51,930 nucleotides of DNA from Elusimicrobiota bacterium (lineage in GTDB: Bacteria; Elusimicrobiota; Elusimicrobia; UBA1565). The notes under the pieces are model-generated. The model saw only the letters and a list, made by a program, of their open reading frames with translations. It had not been told where the DNA came from and ran no database searches. The DNA lies in assembly GCA_016212885.1 (NCBI GenBank), contig JACRDO010000083.1, positions 1 to 51,930 on the forward strand. The letters run 5' to 3'. Both the position numbers and the translations under genes were made by a program. Numbering within the stretch: position 1 is the stretch's first letter; every line of letters begins with the position of its first letter. This document shows positions 1 through 7,436 of this stretch, one piece after another.

Positions 1-2
1 CG

Positions 3-857
3 GCCGCCGCGCAGGAGAAGCTGAAGCAGGACTCGGGCAGGCTTTTCGACAACACTTCGGATGCCCCGGCGGCCGATGACCTGTCCAAGCTGGCGGGCCA
101 GGACCAGCCGGCGGTGGCTGTTCCGGCCTCCACGGATACGGACAAGGCCCGGGCCGCCGCGAGCTTGACGGCGCCGGCGGCTCCGGCTGTGAATCTGGAC
201 GATCCGGCCCGGGCTCCGGCCGCGCCCGGAATCCCCGGGGAGAAGCCGGGCTGGGGCGAGAGTCTGAAGGCGCACGCGGCCTCCGCGCTCGCGGCCGTGA
301 AGGGATTCGCCTCCCGCACGGCGCAGGCGATCGACGAGAAGGTCCTCGAGCCGGCCAAGGACCTGGCCGCGCAAGCGGGCATGAAGCTGAGGGAGCTCTA
401 CGTCGCGGCGAAGGAGAAGGTCGTGGATGCGGGCGCCTTGGTGGCGGCCAAGGTGACCGCCGCGGCGGTGAAGGTGAAGACGGTTGCGCAGGAGCTTGCG
501 GCCTCCGGCGCGGCCAAGGTGGTCGCGGCCGCGGTGGCCGTGAGGGAGAAGGCTCGGGAGATCGCGGCGCCTGTGGCGGCCGCGGTGGTGCAGGCGGTGT
601 CCGCGGTGAAGACGAAGGCTGTGGAGATCGCAGCGCCTGTGGCTGTCAAGGTGGCCGTGACTGCGTCCGCGGTGAAGGCCAAGGTCCAGGAGGTCGTGGC
701 GCCTGTGGCCGCCAAGGTGAACGCGGTCGCGGCCAAGGTCAAGGAGACCTCGGCCCAGGTCAAGGCCGCGGTGGGCGACAAGATCGATCGGATGACCGAG
801 GCGGCGCATGGTCTGCTCAACGGGGCCACGAGGTGGTTCGGCGGCTTCGGCCGCTAG
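3..857 (+). CDS. Lys/Ala/Val-rich 22-residue helical repeat protein, 5' end missing
   Basis: The frame is open from the first bases of the window, so the N terminus and any signal peptide lie outside it. The first part is Ala/Pro/Asp-rich and low in complexity. From about nt 300 onward it is a continuous run of Ala, Val and Lys with regularly spaced charges. Three 22-residue units start at 558, 624 and 690 (exact 66-nt period), each opening with a core like E-I-A-A-P-V-A. This pattern predicts long amphipathic helices, as in LEA-like, phasin-like or apolipoprotein-like proteins. It ends in a short aromatic/Gly tail (WFGGFGR). A surface- or desiccation-related role is only a guess. The downstream sequence holds a reverse transcriptase remnant two bases after the stop. 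Confidence 0.6.
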   Translation, partial: AAAQEKLKQDSGRLFDNTSDAPAADDLSKLAGQDQPAVAVPASTDTDKARAAASLTAPAAPAVNLDDPARAPAAPGIPGEKPGWGESLKAHAASALAAVKGFASRTAQAIDEKVLEPAKDLAAQAGMKLRELYVAAKEKVVDAGALVAAKVTAAAVKVKTVAQELAASGAAKVVAAAVAVREKAREIAAPVAAAVVQAVSAVKTKAVEIAAPVAVKVAVTASAVKAKVQEVVAPVAAKVNAVAAKVKETSAQVKAAVGDKIDRMTEAAHGLLNGATRWFGGFGR

Positions 858-858
858 A

Positions 859-915
859 GATGCACGATACGGGCCTTCGGCAAGGGGTGCCGTTCCAGGT
901 AGCGCTCAAACGCCT
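859..915. repeat. 57-bp direct repeat, copy 1 (RT tail)
   Basis: Identical to 2326-2382, same orientation. The identity stops abruptly on both sides. It encodes the last residues of a group II intron RT on the minus strand. Confidence 0.9.
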
Positions 916-975
916 CCCAACTGTAGCTCCCTCGTTGGCTGCGCCGGTTAATGACGTCGTTCAATAAGCGACCCC
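859..975 (-). pseudogene. Isolated C-terminal fragment of a group II intron reverse transcriptase
   Basis: On the minus strand this stretch translates without a stop through LLNDVINRRSQRGSYSW and AFERYLERHPLPKARIVH, the typical C-terminal end of bacterial group II intron maturase/reverse transcriptases. Nothing of the catalytic domain is present. Its last 57 bp (859-915) are identical to 2326-2382, the C-terminal end of the second RT fragment in the window. The two copies flank the TPR lipoprotein gene. This fragment keeps the residues NRRSQRGSYSW just upstream of the shared part; the other copy has lost them. It is dead sequence left by an intron. Confidence 0.8.
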
Positions 976-988
976 GATTTGACCAAGG

Positions 989-2152
989 TCACGGCTGCTG
1001 CCGAGATTGTGTCCGCGTCAGGCAAGCTTCGAGAGCCGCTCGCCGCACGGGATCGCGGTCCTGCAGGTCAAGGAAGAGAGGCGACTGATAGCGCGCGAAC
1101 TGTAGGAAGAACTCTGGCTCCGGCGCATCCCGATCCGGATACATGCTCTCCGCCGCAATGAGTTGCTCCTTTGTCGCAGGATTGAGGCGGGCGATGGCCA
1201 GGGCCTCCTTGATGTGCTCTTTCTTGGGCCGGAGGGTCTTTATGGCCTTGGCCCCCTCCTCGGCGGCCTCGCCGCAACGGTCTCGGGAGGCCAGGATCAG
1301 GGCACGAGATTGGTGCATCAAGAGCAGGTTCTTCATCTCGAATTCGTATGGCGCGCGAGTCATCAGGGGGCTGGAGTATATCCCGGTGATGCCGGCGAGC
1401 TCCGCCAAGGCCGTCTCAGGATCGCCGCCGGTCAGCAGGAGTTGCGCGCGCTTGGCGCGGAGAACGAAGAGGCGCTGCCGGAACATGGAGTCCAGTTCTG
1501 GGGGCGCCCGGCCCAGCAGATCTTGGGCCAGTCCCAGCGCCGTGGCGTAGTCCTTCAGCGCTGCGGCGCGTTCGCCGCGACGTCCTTGGATTGAGGCCCG
1601 AAGTTCGAAGAAATCCCCGGGGGCCGCGAAGCGGGCTTTCCGTTTTGGGTCGGTCTTGGGATCGAAGTCGGGGAATTCAGGACGATCCATCCCTCTCTCC
1701 AAGACATCGAGCGCCTCGGAGAGCTGTTCGAGATTGAAATGGGCCGAGGCCAAATAGAGATAGGCGTCGATCCAGGTCGGATCTTCACTGAGCTCGCGCT
1801 CCCACTGCGGAATTTGGAGGGCGGGCGGCTGGAGCAGGATGCGGCCAGACGCGCTCGAGCGGTGGCCGGAGAGGACTTGGATCGCGGCGACGACCGCTCG
1901 AGCGGCCGGCTTGACGGCCAGTTTGACCGGATCGAGCTCCAGCCCTTTCGAGAGGCCCGGCGTGGAGGGCGTGTATTGCCCTGTGTCCCTGTCGCTCGCG
2001 ACGAAATCCCGTCCCGTTCGGCAGCCGGAAGCTGCCCACGTCGACGCGATCAGGAGGAGGCAGCGCGCGGCGCCGGGCGCGCCTGCCCGGGGCAGCCGCC
2101 GAATATTCGCCAACCGGATATTCTTAACGATAAAGCCCCGCATGAATTTCAT
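989..2152 (-). CDS. TPR-containing lipoprotein
   Basis: 387 residues. The N terminus has basic residues, a hydrophobic stretch and a lipobox ending ASGC near residue 44, so the mature protein should be lipid-anchored. Helical repeat units follow; WIDAYLYLASAHFNLEQLSE (about 125-145) is a recognisable TPR, and later helices around 185-290 look similar. The C-terminal part is charged with no recognised domain. ATG 2152 follows a TATACT box by 11 nt; a second in-frame ATG at 2143 is possible. The gene sits between two remnants of one group II intron RT, so it has been caught up in their rearrangement but is itself intact. A scaffold role in the envelope is inferred from TPRs only. Confidence 0.7.
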   Translation of the reverse strand: MKFMRGFIVKNIRLANIRRLPRAGAPGAARCLLLIASTWAASGCRTGRDFVASDRDTGQYTPSTPGLSKGLELDPVKLAVKPAARAVVAAIQVLSGHRSSASGRILLQPPALQIPQWERELSEDPTWIDAYLYLASAHFNLEQLSEALDVLERGMDRPEFPDFDPKTDPKRKARFAAPGDFFELRASIQGRRGERAAALKDYATALGLAQDLLGRAPPELDSMFRQRLFVLRAKRAQLLLTGGDPETALAELAGITGIYSSPLMTRAPYEFEMKNLLLMHQSRALILASRDRCGEAAEEGAKAIKTLRPKKEHIKEALAIARLNPATKEQLIAAESMYPDRDAPEPEFFLQFARYQSPLFLDLQDRDPVRRAALEACLTRTQSRQQP

Positions 2153-2213
2153 TTCAGGCGTTTAGTATATAATCGATGCGGGAATCGATGCTGGACGACG
2201 GTGCTTTGAATTG

Positions 2214-2285
2214 GTCGAGTAGAATGCTGAATCACGTTCGCACCCCCTCACAGAACCGGACGTACGGTTTTCCCATATCCGGCTC
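2214..2285 (-). ncRNA. Group II intron 3' end: domains V and VI
   Basis: On the minus strand, 2285-2253 forms the compact domain V hairpin with GAGCCG pairing with CGGUUC around a GGGAAAC-like tip. It is followed by a second hairpin, GGGGUGC pairing with GCAUUCU, which has an A-containing loop side typical of domain VI. The sequence then ends CUACUCGAC, a common 3' end of bacterial group II introns, placing the 3' splice boundary near 2214. It lies just downstream of the RT remnant, as expected. Domain I could not be recognised upstream, so the ribozyme is very probably inactive. Confidence 0.75.
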
Positions 2286-2296
2286 TTCGTCAGCAC

Positions 2297-3000
2297 TCAC
2301 AAGGCGGCCGGTGCGGGATAGAAGCGATGCACGATACGGGCCTTCGGCAAGGGGTGCCGTTCCAGGTAGCGCTCAAACGCCTTTATCCTCTGCCTCAGAC
2401 ATTCCATCAGCCACTTGTGGTCAACGTGGTCAAAGAATCCTTTGATGTCCACCTCCACCACAAAGCTGACCGGCCTGTCCATGATGGCTCGGTCGAGGGC
2501 CTTGAGCGCCTCGTGACAGCCGCGCTTGGACCTGTACCCGTACGACACATCCAGGAAGCGCCCTTCATAGATGGCCTCAAGGATTTTCGCCATCGCCTTC
2601 TGTACCACCTTGTCCTCCACCGCCGGGATTCCCAGCGGCCGGACTTGGTGTCCCCCTTTGGGGATGTACACTCGGCGTACCGGCTGCGGCCAATACTTCT
2701 TGGCCTTCATCCTTCCCACCAGCGCCTTGAGGTTCTCCTCCAGGTTCTTCCAGCTCGGCGCCAGGAAGGCCTCGTCGAGCAGGTGCGTTATGGACGTGAA
2801 CCTGCTTCGCGGTTCCTGCCGCGCGCGCCTCGCTATGAGCTCCAGTTTCGTCGGCAGCGGTTCTCCGCTTCTGCGCGCGGCCGCTGTTTCCCCTTCGCTC
2901 TGCGTACTGCCGCCAGCCCCTTCGAGCGTCCTTGCGGACTCAGCGGGCGTTGCCCCGCCTTTGCCTCTAATATGAGCTGGTCCGACACCCGTAAGCCCAG
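2297..3000 (-). pseudogene. Group II intron reverse transcriptase with two in-frame internal deletions
   Basis: The frame is open from about 3000 down to the stop at 2297. N-terminal RT sequence is clear (EPLPTKLELIARRARQEP, then HLLDEAFL), followed by NLEENLKALVGRMKAK, the RVYIPK block, PLGIPAVEDKVVQ, SYGYRSKRGCHEAL and the FFDHVDHKWLM block. Two pieces are missing. About 20 residues before NLEENL are gone. Everything between HKWLMECLRQR and the C-terminal AFERYLERHPLPK block is also gone, removing the catalytic YADD motif and the maturase domain. Both deletions keep the frame. The protein cannot be an active RT. Domains V/VI lie directly downstream. No confident start codon is visible upstream of the GTG at 2719, so the 5' limit is approximate. 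Confidence 0.85.
2326..2382. repeat. 57-bp direct repeat, copy 2 (RT tail)
   Basis: Identical to 859-915. Here it is fused in frame to an upstream part of the RT, so the fusion point marks the deletion. Confidence 0.9.
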
Positions 3001-3040
3001 GATTCCCTTCCCTACTTCGGGTCGTTGGTCCCTTTCCCGG

Positions 3041-3247
3041 TCATAGTCGGCCGGAATGGCTGCGGGTCTCCCAGGTCCCTGTAGTCTCGCTTTTGCTGCC
3101 GTGCCGCGGTCTTCGACCCCGATGGAGCGACGCCGGTCTGGCCTTGGCGGACTTCTGCTTGGCCGTCTTGCCGGATTGCGCCCAGCCCGCCGCAGGGAGG
3201 ATGATCAGGAGCGCCGGCATCAACGCTGCGGGAGAGATGTCTTCCAT
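3041..3247 (-). pseudogene. Truncated secreted protein, N-terminal part only
   Basis: ATG 3247 is preceded by GAGGTG as ribosome binding site and a TATTAT box. The product begins with a good signal peptide (PALLIILPAAGWAQ) and then a Lys-rich stretch, SGKTAKQKSAKARPAS. After that it becomes Arg-rich with no resemblance to a folded protein and runs toward the intron remnant. The most likely reading is a genuine small secreted-protein gene whose 3' part was replaced by the group II intron insertion and its decay. No other fragment of it was found in the window. It could alternatively be an intact short basic peptide. Confidence 0.35.
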
Positions 3248-3295
3248 AGTGCACCTCATAATAATCGGATTAACGACGGTATCGTCAGGACAATC

Positions 3296-3338
3296 CTACC
3301 AATCCCTCCCGGCTCTTCAGGGCCGGGAGGATTGATAG
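3296..3338. repeat. Imperfect inverted repeat / stem-loop between lipoprotein and truncated gene
   Basis: CTCCCGGC (3306-3313) pairs with GCCGGGAG (3322-3329). The pairing extends outward through AATCC and CTAcCA to about 17 bp with one bulge and one mismatch. A third copy of the motif GCCGGGAGGATTGGTAG occurs near 3924-3940. There is no T-run, so it is either a weak terminator for the gene at 3344-3823 or a REP-like palindrome. Confidence 0.5.
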
Positions 3339-3343
3339 CCAGC

Positions 3344-3823
3344 TCATCCTGCGTTCGCGGCTCTTCTCCTAGCAGATCCCGCCGGTGCCGTTGGCGCGGT
3401 CCGCGCAAAGCAGGAGGGTAGCTCGCTCCGGCTTTCCAACTGGACCGCCTGCAGACGCGGATCCCGCCAATCGAGGTCATAGCCGGTCTCCTTGCGGATG
3501 ACGGCTCTCAGCGAGTCCGGCGTATAATGTTTCGCGTCGAACTTGACCGCCTTCAGGCCTCGGAGTTCGAGACCGGCCTTCTTCGTCTTCGTCGACGTGC
3601 CGGGCAGATAGATCGTCCCATTGCTGAAATCGACGGCATAGGCGATGACCCCCGGGATGATGAAGAACAGCAAGCCTATGCCGTCGAGGAGGGCGACGCC
3701 GATGTCCACGCGCCCATCCTTCTGTCCTTTCCGTTCCGGATACATGATGGTACCGCAGGCAGCCAGCTGCAGGGATAGGGCGGAGATGATGAGACCATTG
3801 AGCCATCGGGGCAGGATCCTCAT
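3344..3823 (-). CDS. Small lipoprotein of the YceK/YidQ-like type
   Basis: 159 residues. Signal peptide with lipobox LAAC followed by GTIMYPERKGQ. Then comes a hydrophobic segment, GLLFFIIPGVIAYAVDF, and SNGTIYLP. This arrangement (CGT..YPER, a hydrophobic PG.IAFAVDF segment, TIYLP) is typical of a family of small Gram-negative lipoproteins related to YceK/YidQ; function unknown. The C-terminal 60 residues are not conserved in that family as I know it. ATG 3823 is supported by a strong AGGAGG ribosome binding site, and a TACAAT box lies further upstream, so this gene has a normal leader, unlike many neighbours. Confidence 0.75.
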   Translation of the reverse strand: MRILPRWLNGLIISALSLQLAACGTIMYPERKGQKDGRVDIGVALLDGIGLLFFIIPGVIAYAVDFSNGTIYLPGTSTKTKKAGLELRGLKAVKFDAKHYTPDSLRAVIRKETGYDLDWRDPRLQAVQLESRSELPSCFARTAPTAPAGSARRRAANAG

Positions 3824-4064
3824 GACATCCTCCTCTACAGGACCTCTATTGTACCAACAATATCCATGACGCGGCAGGTCAGAGCCCCCTCCAGGCAGCG
3901 GCCGCCCTACGCCGGCACATCGTGGCCGGGAGGATTGGTAGAAGGCGGACCCGGCCGGCCATGAAGGGCCCGGAGAAGCCAGGCCCGCGCGGCTCTCTTC
4001 GGAAGCTCTGACCGCGCAGGGGCTTTCCTTTCACCGACTCGCAATAGGGCTCGATGCGGTTTGA

Positions 4065-4070
4065 TAGAAT
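4065..4070 (+). promoter_or_regulatory. -10 box TAGAAT, 9 nt before ATG 4080
   Basis: TAGAAT, preceded by TTGA. The short distance implies a leader of only a few nucleotides. No Shine-Dalgarno sequence lies between. Confidence 0.5.
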
Positions 4071-4079
4071 GCTCCTGCC

Positions 4080-4661
4080 ATGGCCCGCCCTCAGGACCCC
4101 TTCCTCCCCCTGCGCCGGCGCCGGCGCGGCCGCAGGCCCAGGCGCTCCCCGGCGCCGGCCGCTTCCCGGGCCTCCGTGGCCGTGGTCCTCGCGGGCCGGC
4201 GGCTGCACGACCTGGAGGTCCTGCTCATCGAGCGCATCCGCCGCCCCCGCGACCCCTGGTCCGGGCACATCGCCTTCCCCGGCGGCCGCCGGGAGCCCAG
4301 CGACCGGGACCGGCTGGCCACCGCCCTGCGCGAGGCGCGGGAGGAGGCCGGGCTGAAGCTGCGCCGCGCCTCCCTCCTGGGCGAGCTCGACGACCTGCGG
4401 CCCAGGACCGCGACCTATCCGGAGCTGGCCGTGCGGCCGTTCGTCTTCGGCCTGACGCGCAAGTCCAAGGCGGTCCCGGGGCCTGAAGCGGCGCGCTGCT
4501 TCTGGGTCCGCCTGGACAGCCTGCCGGAGCGCGCCTGCGAGGCGGACTTCCTCATCGCGGGGAAGCGCCGGCGCCTGCCCGGCTACCGGGTGGGCCGGCA
4601 CGTGGTGTGGGGCATCACCTACCGGATACTCTCCTCTCTGCTCGAGCGGCTGCATGTCTGA
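4080..4661 (+). CDS. Nudix hydrolase, CoA pyrophosphatase type
   Basis: 193 residues. An Arg/Pro-rich N terminus precedes the Nudix domain. LLIERIRRPRDPWSGHIAFP (48-67) is the region upstream of the box typical of the CoA diphosphatase subgroup (NudL/YeaB). The box itself has GG at 68-69, an Asp where the first Glu of the general motif usually sits, and REAREEAGL at 84-92, whose Glu residues bind the metal. The family cleaves CoA and its derivatives into 3',5'-ADP and phosphopantetheine. Its stop overlaps the next gene by 8 bp, so the two are probably co-transcribed. Confidence 0.85.
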   Translation: MARPQDPFLPLRRRRRGRRPRRSPAPAASRASVAVVLAGRRLHDLEVLLIERIRRPRDPWSGHIAFPGGRREPSDRDRLATALREAREEAGLKLRRASLLGELDDLRPRTATYPELAVRPFVFGLTRKSKAVPGPEAARCFWVRLDSLPERACEADFLIAGKRRRLPGYRVGRHVVWGITYRILSSLLERLHV

Positions 4662-5571
4662 GCTGGCGGCCGCGGTCGCTTTCATCGCAGCGGTGGTCCT
4701 GCTCTTCTATCTGGAAGCCAGGCAGCTGGTCCAAGGCTGGCGGGGCGCCCGGCCGCTGCCACGGCCGCTGAGCCTCCTGCTCCACGCGGCGGCGGCGCTG
4801 GCGGCCGCCTGCGTGCTCTACGGGTCCCTCTGGGAGCCTTCCTGGATCGAGGTGCGGACCGTCCGGATCGCCTCGCCCCGGGTCGCTGCGGGCTCCGGGA
4901 CGATCCGGATCGTCCATATCTCGGACCTGCATTCTGAAGCGCGGGCCGGCAACGAGCCGCGCGCCGCCGCGCTCATCAACGGCCTCCAGCCGGACCTGGT
5001 CATGGTCACCGGAGACTATCTCAACACCCAGGCCGGCCTGCCCACGGCCCGGCGCCTGCTGCAGGACCTGCGCTCCCGCTACGGAGTGTTCTGCGTGACC
5101 GGCAACTACGACCTCCTGGTCCCGGCGCCCGGGCTCTTCTCAGGCCTCGCCGCGGAGCACCTGGACCGGCGCGCCGCGGTCCTCGACGTCCGCGGCACCA
5201 AGGTCCGGGTCATCGGGCTCGATCTGCGCTCGGCGCCGCATTTCAAGCGCCTGATGGCGGCCCTAGGGCCTTCCGGCGGCTACGACGTCCTCCTGCACCA
5301 CACCTCGGACCTGGCCTACGAGGCCGCGGACTCCGGAATAGACCTCTACCTCAGCGGGCACACCCATGGCGGCCAGGTCCGGCTGCCTTTCTACGGGGCC
5401 CTGGTGACCTTGGCCACCTTCGGAAAACGCTTCGAAAGCGGCCTCTATCGGGTGGGCAGCACCATCCTCTATGTGAACCGGGGGCTGGGCACGGAGGGCG
5501 GGACCGCTCCGAGGGTCCGCTTCCTGTGCCGGCCGGAGATCACCGTGTTCGAGCTCTCTGCCGGCCCCTGA
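4654..5571 (+). CDS. Membrane-anchored metallophosphoesterase (YaeI/YkuE-like)
   Basis: 305 residues. One or two N-terminal membrane segments (AAAVAFIAAVVLLFYL; AAAALAAACVLYG) are followed by a calcineurin-like domain. Metal motifs appear in order: ISDLHS (D-x-H) near residue 91, GDY near 118, GNYD near 146, HH near 211 and SGHTHGGQ near 232. The usual GNHD is GNYD here, so one canonical His is Tyr. Relatives include UDP-2,3-diacylglucosamine hydrolases and phosphodiesterases that act at the membrane; the substrate cannot be told from sequence. Overlaps the Nudix gene by 8 bp. Confidence 0.85.
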   Translation: MSELAAAVAFIAAVVLLFYLEARQLVQGWRGARPLPRPLSLLLHAAAALAAACVLYGSLWEPSWIEVRTVRIASPRVAAGSGTIRIVHISDLHSEARAGNEPRAAALINGLQPDLVMVTGDYLNTQAGLPTARRLLQDLRSRYGVFCVTGNYDLLVPAPGLFSGLAAEHLDRRAAVLDVRGTKVRVIGLDLRSAPHFKRLMAALGPSGGYDVLLHHTSDLAYEAADSGIDLYLSGHTHGGQVRLPFYGALVTLATFGKRFESGLYRVGSTILYVNRGLGTEGGTAPRVRFLCRPEITVFELSAGP

Positions 5572-5582
5572 CGGAGCCCCGT

Positions 5583-5996
5583 CTATTTCCAGCCGATGGG
5601 CTTGTAGCCTTTCTCGGTCAGGCAGTACTCGACGAACCGGCGGTGCACGCCCTCCGGGCTGTTGGCATGGACCGCGCCGCCGGCCAAGCCGGCGGCCGCG
5701 CCGATGGCCGCGCCCTCGCCGATGGCCCGGCCGAAGTTGCCGGTGAAGGCGCCGGCCACCATGCCCAAAAAGGCCCCGAACACGGCCCCGGCGCCGGCAT
5801 GCTTGGCTACGATCTTGCCCTTGTTGGCCTTGACGAACTCCTTGGCCCGATCGTCGCACTCCTTGATGTCCTTGTCCACCGTCTCCTTCGGGATGCTCTT
5901 GAGGCGCTCGTCCGGGTAGAGCTTGACCTGGGGAGCGGCGCAGGCCGCCGAAAGCACGGCCGCGAGGAGCAGAGCGCAGGCTCGTCGGCAGTCCAT
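5583..5996 (-). CDS. Glycine-zipper lipoprotein
   Basis: 137 residues. Signal peptide with lipobox SAAC, a charged linker (about 25-65) rich in Lys and Asp, then a glycine-zipper hydrophobic segment with repeated GxxxG spacing (AGAGAVFGAFLGMVAGAFTG and GEGAAIGAAAGLAGGA, about 67-110). The C terminus is short with one Cys (FVEYCLTEKGY). Glycine-zipper lipoproteins associate with the outer membrane; no specific role can be given. The TATGAT box at 6008-6003 stands 6 nt upstream of the ATG, implying a leaderless mRNA. Convergent with the metallophosphoesterase gene, 11 bp away. Confidence 0.75.
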   Translation of the reverse strand: MDCRRACALLLAAVLSAACAAPQVKLYPDERLKSIPKETVDKDIKECDDRAKEFVKANKGKIVAKHAGAGAVFGAFLGMVAGAFTGNFGRAIGEGAAIGAAAGLAGGAVHANSPEGVHRRFVEYCLTEKGYKPIGWK

Positions 5997-6002
5997 GGCT
6001 TT

Positions 6003-6008
6003 ATCATA
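6003..6008 (-). promoter_or_regulatory. -10 box TATGAT, 6 nt before ATG 5996
   Basis: Minus-strand TATGAT, then AAAGCC, then ATG. Transcription would start at or next to the start codon. Confidence 0.55.
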
Positions 6009-6046
6009 GCAGAAGAAGCCGGGAATTCAAGTCCTTACAGAGTTGG

Positions 6047-6052
6047 TAGAAT
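6047..6052 (+). promoter_or_regulatory. -10 box TAGAAT, 6 nt before ATG 6059
   Basis: TAGAAT followed by CTGGCC and ATG. It fits a leaderless mRNA and supports 6059 as the start. Confidence 0.55.
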
Positions 6053-6058
6053 CTGGCC

Positions 6059-7432
6059 ATGCGCAGCCGCCTGCTGACCGGGGTCTTCCTGGCCGTCCTG
6101 GGGCTGCTGGCCGCCTTCAAGATGGAACGGATGGCCGATCACGACCTGTTCTGGCAGCTCAAGGACGGGGAGATCGTCGCAAGAGAGGGCCGCGTCCCTG
6201 TGCGGGAGGAGTTCTCCTTCACGGCGCAGGGATGCGCCCTCGCCGCCCACGCATGGGGCGCTGAGGCCGTCACCTACCTGGTCTGGCGCGCAGGCGGCTA
6301 CCGCGCTCTCTGCGCCTTCAACGCGGGGCTCTTCGTCGCGATCTTCGCGATCCTGCTCGCCCTCCTGCGCCGGCGACTGCCCCTGCCGGAAAGCCTCTGC
6401 CTGCTCGGCCTGGCCGCCTTCACTTTTTTGAACTTCTACGCGGTGCGGGCGCAGAACTGGACCTTCCTGCTCTTCGCCCTCTTCCTATACTGGACCGCGC
6501 TGTGGGATGACGGAGCGGACTGGGCGCCCTGGGCCATGGCCGGGGTCGTGCCGGCCTGGGCGAACCTGCACGGAGGCTTCATGCTGGGCTTGGCCCTGCT
6601 GGGGCTGTTGTGCCTGCGCCGGGCCTGGGAGACGCGGCGCTTGGCGACCCTGGGACCTGCGGGCCTGGGCGCCGCTCTGTGCTGCCTGCATCCCAACGGC
6701 GTCACGGGCTTGGTCTATCCGATCTGGTTCATGGCCTTCCCGCCGCCGGGGCGGAGCCTCATCACGGAATGGCAGGCTCTGGACTTCGCGGACAAGACCG
6801 CCTCGCCCTATCTGCTCATCCTGGCCCTGCTGATCTGGCTGGGCATGACGGGCATCAAGCGGCGCTTCCCCTGGGCGCCGTGGACCGTGGTCTTGGCCGT
6901 GCTGGCCCTGCGGGGCCGCAAGCTCCTGCCCGAGTTCACCATGGCGGCGCTGGCAATCATGTCCTTCAAGCTGGGGCCCGTCCCGCGCCGCCATAGGCGC
7001 CTGGTCCTGCTGGGGGCGGCTCTGCTGGCTTTTGGGGTCACCGGCTGGGTGACGCTGAAGCGTCCCTGGTCCAAGCCGCTTTGGGACCTGGAGCGGGGTT
7101 ATCCGCGCGCCGCGGCCGAGCTCATCGCACAGCGCTATCCCGGCCGGCGCATCTTCCACCATTACGACTGGGGCGGCTACCTCATCTACAAGCTCTACCC
7201 GAAGAACCTCGTCTTCATCGACGGCCGGCTCGACCCATACTGGCAGCTTCTGCCCGGGGACTACGCGGCGCTGCGCGACGCGCGGCCGGGCTGGCGGAAC
7301 CTCTTGGACGGCTACAAGGTCACGCTCGCCCTGCTCAAGCCGGACGACCGCCTCTGCCATGAGCTCAGCCGGGACCGGGCCTGGAAGACGGTGCTGGACG
7401 ACGGCCGCAGCGTGCTGCTGGCGCGGGAGTAG
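6059..7432 (+). CDS. Polytopic membrane protein, GT-C-like, with C-terminal soluble domain
   Basis: 457 residues. The N terminus ADHDLFWQLKDGEIVAREG followed by GRVPVREEFSFTAQG matches a widespread uncharacterised membrane family whose first loop carries D-x-[FW]-W and a downstream D/E-x-FS, reminiscent of GT-C glycosyltransferases acting on lipid-linked sugars. About ten membrane helices follow to residue 335. The C-terminal 110 residues are soluble and carry the family signature HHYDWGGYLIYKLYP and VFIDGRLDPY (about 360-385), here ending in a capsule-like hydrophilic domain. Substrate unknown. Followed after 4 nt by a lipoprotein gene, so an operon is likely. Confidence 0.7.
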   Translation: MRSRLLTGVFLAVLGLLAAFKMERMADHDLFWQLKDGEIVAREGRVPVREEFSFTAQGCALAAHAWGAEAVTYLVWRAGGYRALCAFNAGLFVAIFAILLALLRRRLPLPESLCLLGLAAFTFLNFYAVRAQNWTFLLFALFLYWTALWDDGADWAPWAMAGVVPAWANLHGGFMLGLALLGLLCLRRAWETRRLATLGPAGLGAALCCLHPNGVTGLVYPIWFMAFPPPGRSLITEWQALDFADKTASPYLLILALLIWLGMTGIKRRFPWAPWTVVLAVLALRGRKLLPEFTMAALAIMSFKLGPVPRRHRRLVLLGAALLAFGVTGWVTLKRPWSKPLWDLERGYPRAAAELIAQRYPGRRIFHHYDWGGYLIYKLYPKNLVFIDGRLDPYWQLLPGDYAALRDARPGWRNLLDGYKVTLALLKPDDRLCHELSRDRAWKTVLDDGRSVLLARE

Positions 7433-7436
7433 AAAC

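Noticed and set aside
2327-3046. 239-codon plus-strand frame over the RT remnant
   Set aside because: Antisense of a recognisable reverse transcriptase; no domain of its own.
3877-4013. Inverted 9-bp arms GGTCAGAGC / GCTCTGACC around an intergenic stretch
   Set aside because: Possible degenerate insertion element, but the arms are short, no transposase frame lies between, and chance is not excluded.
4654-4660. Alternative assignment of the metallophosphoesterase as LpxH
   Set aside because: LpxH lacks the N-terminal membrane helices and has different motif spacing; only the general calcineurin-like fold is supported.
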